Positions 63,835 to 64,000 of a stretch of DNA of 64,000 nt are shown piece after piece. The stretch's first letter is position 1. Every line of letters begins with the position of its first letter. Source of the DNA: Candidatus Kaistella beijingensis (GTDB taxonomy: Bacteria > Bacteroidota > Bacteroidia > Flavobacteriales > Weeksellaceae); the NCBI RefSeq assembly GCF_020084865.1, contig NZ_CP071953.1, positions 1,736,001 through 1,800,000 of the forward strand, in the 5' to 3' direction. Both the position numbers and the translations under genes were made by a program. The notes below the pieces were generated by a model. That model saw only the letters and a program-made list of their open reading frames with translations. It ran no database searches and was not told the DNA's origin.

Positions 63835-64000
63835 TTATTTAATTTTTAACAAACTTGCATTAAGTGCGACCACGATGGTACTGACACTCATCAGCACTGC
63901 GCCCATGGCGGGACTCAGGACAAATGTGGGATACAGAACACCTGCAGCAAGTGGAATAGCCACGACGTTATAGCCCACTGCCCATACGAGATTCTGGATC
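63835..64000 (-). CDS. Copper P-type ATPase, C-terminal fragment cut by window edge
   Basis: The last 55 codons of a P-type ATPase on the minus strand: [22 protein letters not shown], then [20 protein letters not shown], the last helices of Cu-exporting ATPases, ending TAA at 63835. It lies 7 nt upstream of the copper oxidase gene, so they share an operon. The rest is outside the window. Confidence 0.85.
   Translation of the reverse strand, partial: IQNLVWAVGYNVVAIPLAAGVLYPTFVLSPAMGAVLMSVSTIVVALNASLLKIK

Noticed and set aside
1..64000. CRISPR array
   Set aside because: No regularly spaced repeat of 25-40 bases with unique spacers was found.

Overview
The window is a piece of a Bacteroidota chromosome, most likely family Weeksellaceae (Chryseobacterium/Kaistella group). 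The supports are: low G+C (roughly 35%, an estimate by eye); flavobacterial promoters (TTTG - about 20 nt - TAnnTTTG) and little Shine-Dalgarno; a fused CcoN-CcoO oxidase; an RND pump fused to its TolC-type partner; DUF4349, DUF3857 and DUF4251 proteins; and the conserved flavobacterial run MCE protein / two Fe-S proteins / small conserved protein. The genus is inference.

Positions 1 to about 45,800 look like core genome. An end-truncated membrane gene and panB come first. A Crp/Fnr regulator is divergent from a complete cbb3-oxidase cluster: the copper ATPase ccoI, ccoS, fused ccoNO, ccoQ, ccoP, ccoG, ccoH and a SafE-like membrane protein (2.0-10.9 kb). Two TGA-N6-TCA Crp/Fnr-type sites sit in its control regions. 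Next come a lipoprotein, serS, a small surface-polysaccharide group (flippase, asparagine-synthase-like protein, glycosyltransferase), the MCE / Fe-S operon, the ppiD-like foldase and lon. Central metabolism and housekeeping follow: pgi, folD, queE, a polyprenyl-phosphate sugar transferase, MlaE/MlaF plus an outer-membrane barrel, an M48 protease, meaB, dipeptide epimerase, a small cytochrome c, csaA, an exonuclease, a SufT-like protein, an OsmC protein with a decayed paralogue beside it, an HMG-CoA-lyase-like enzyme and pepT.

From about 45,835 to the right edge the window is an integrated element. Its left boundary is the 3' half of a tRNA-Asn(GUU) gene still followed by the tRNA's terminator. 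No whole tRNA-Asn was seen inside the window, so the element probably continues past base 64,000. Immediately inside lie 11-bp direct repeats and a tyrosine recombinase. Then comes a defence-type segment: an AbiEi/AbiEii type IV toxin-antitoxin pair with a clear inverted-repeat operator over its promoter, and an unrecognised protein with a possible PD-(D/E)XK core beside what looks like a broken FRG-domain gene. The rest is metal resistance: a Zn/Cd-type P-type ATPase, a ZIP-family protein, a CzcB-like adaptor, a 1465-residue CzcA-TolC fusion, a DUF6660-like secreted protein, a multicopper oxidase fused to a beta-barrel, and the tail of a copper P-type ATPase.

Non-coding structure is unusually visible: a REP-like double hairpin near the left end, at least three copies of a (T)TGGATG-type inverted repeat and three of a CTCGAATCTCGAA-type repeat in gene gaps, and many intrinsic terminators. 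The most novel candidates are the nuclease/FRG locus, the oxidase-barrel fusion and the dispersed intergenic repeat families.
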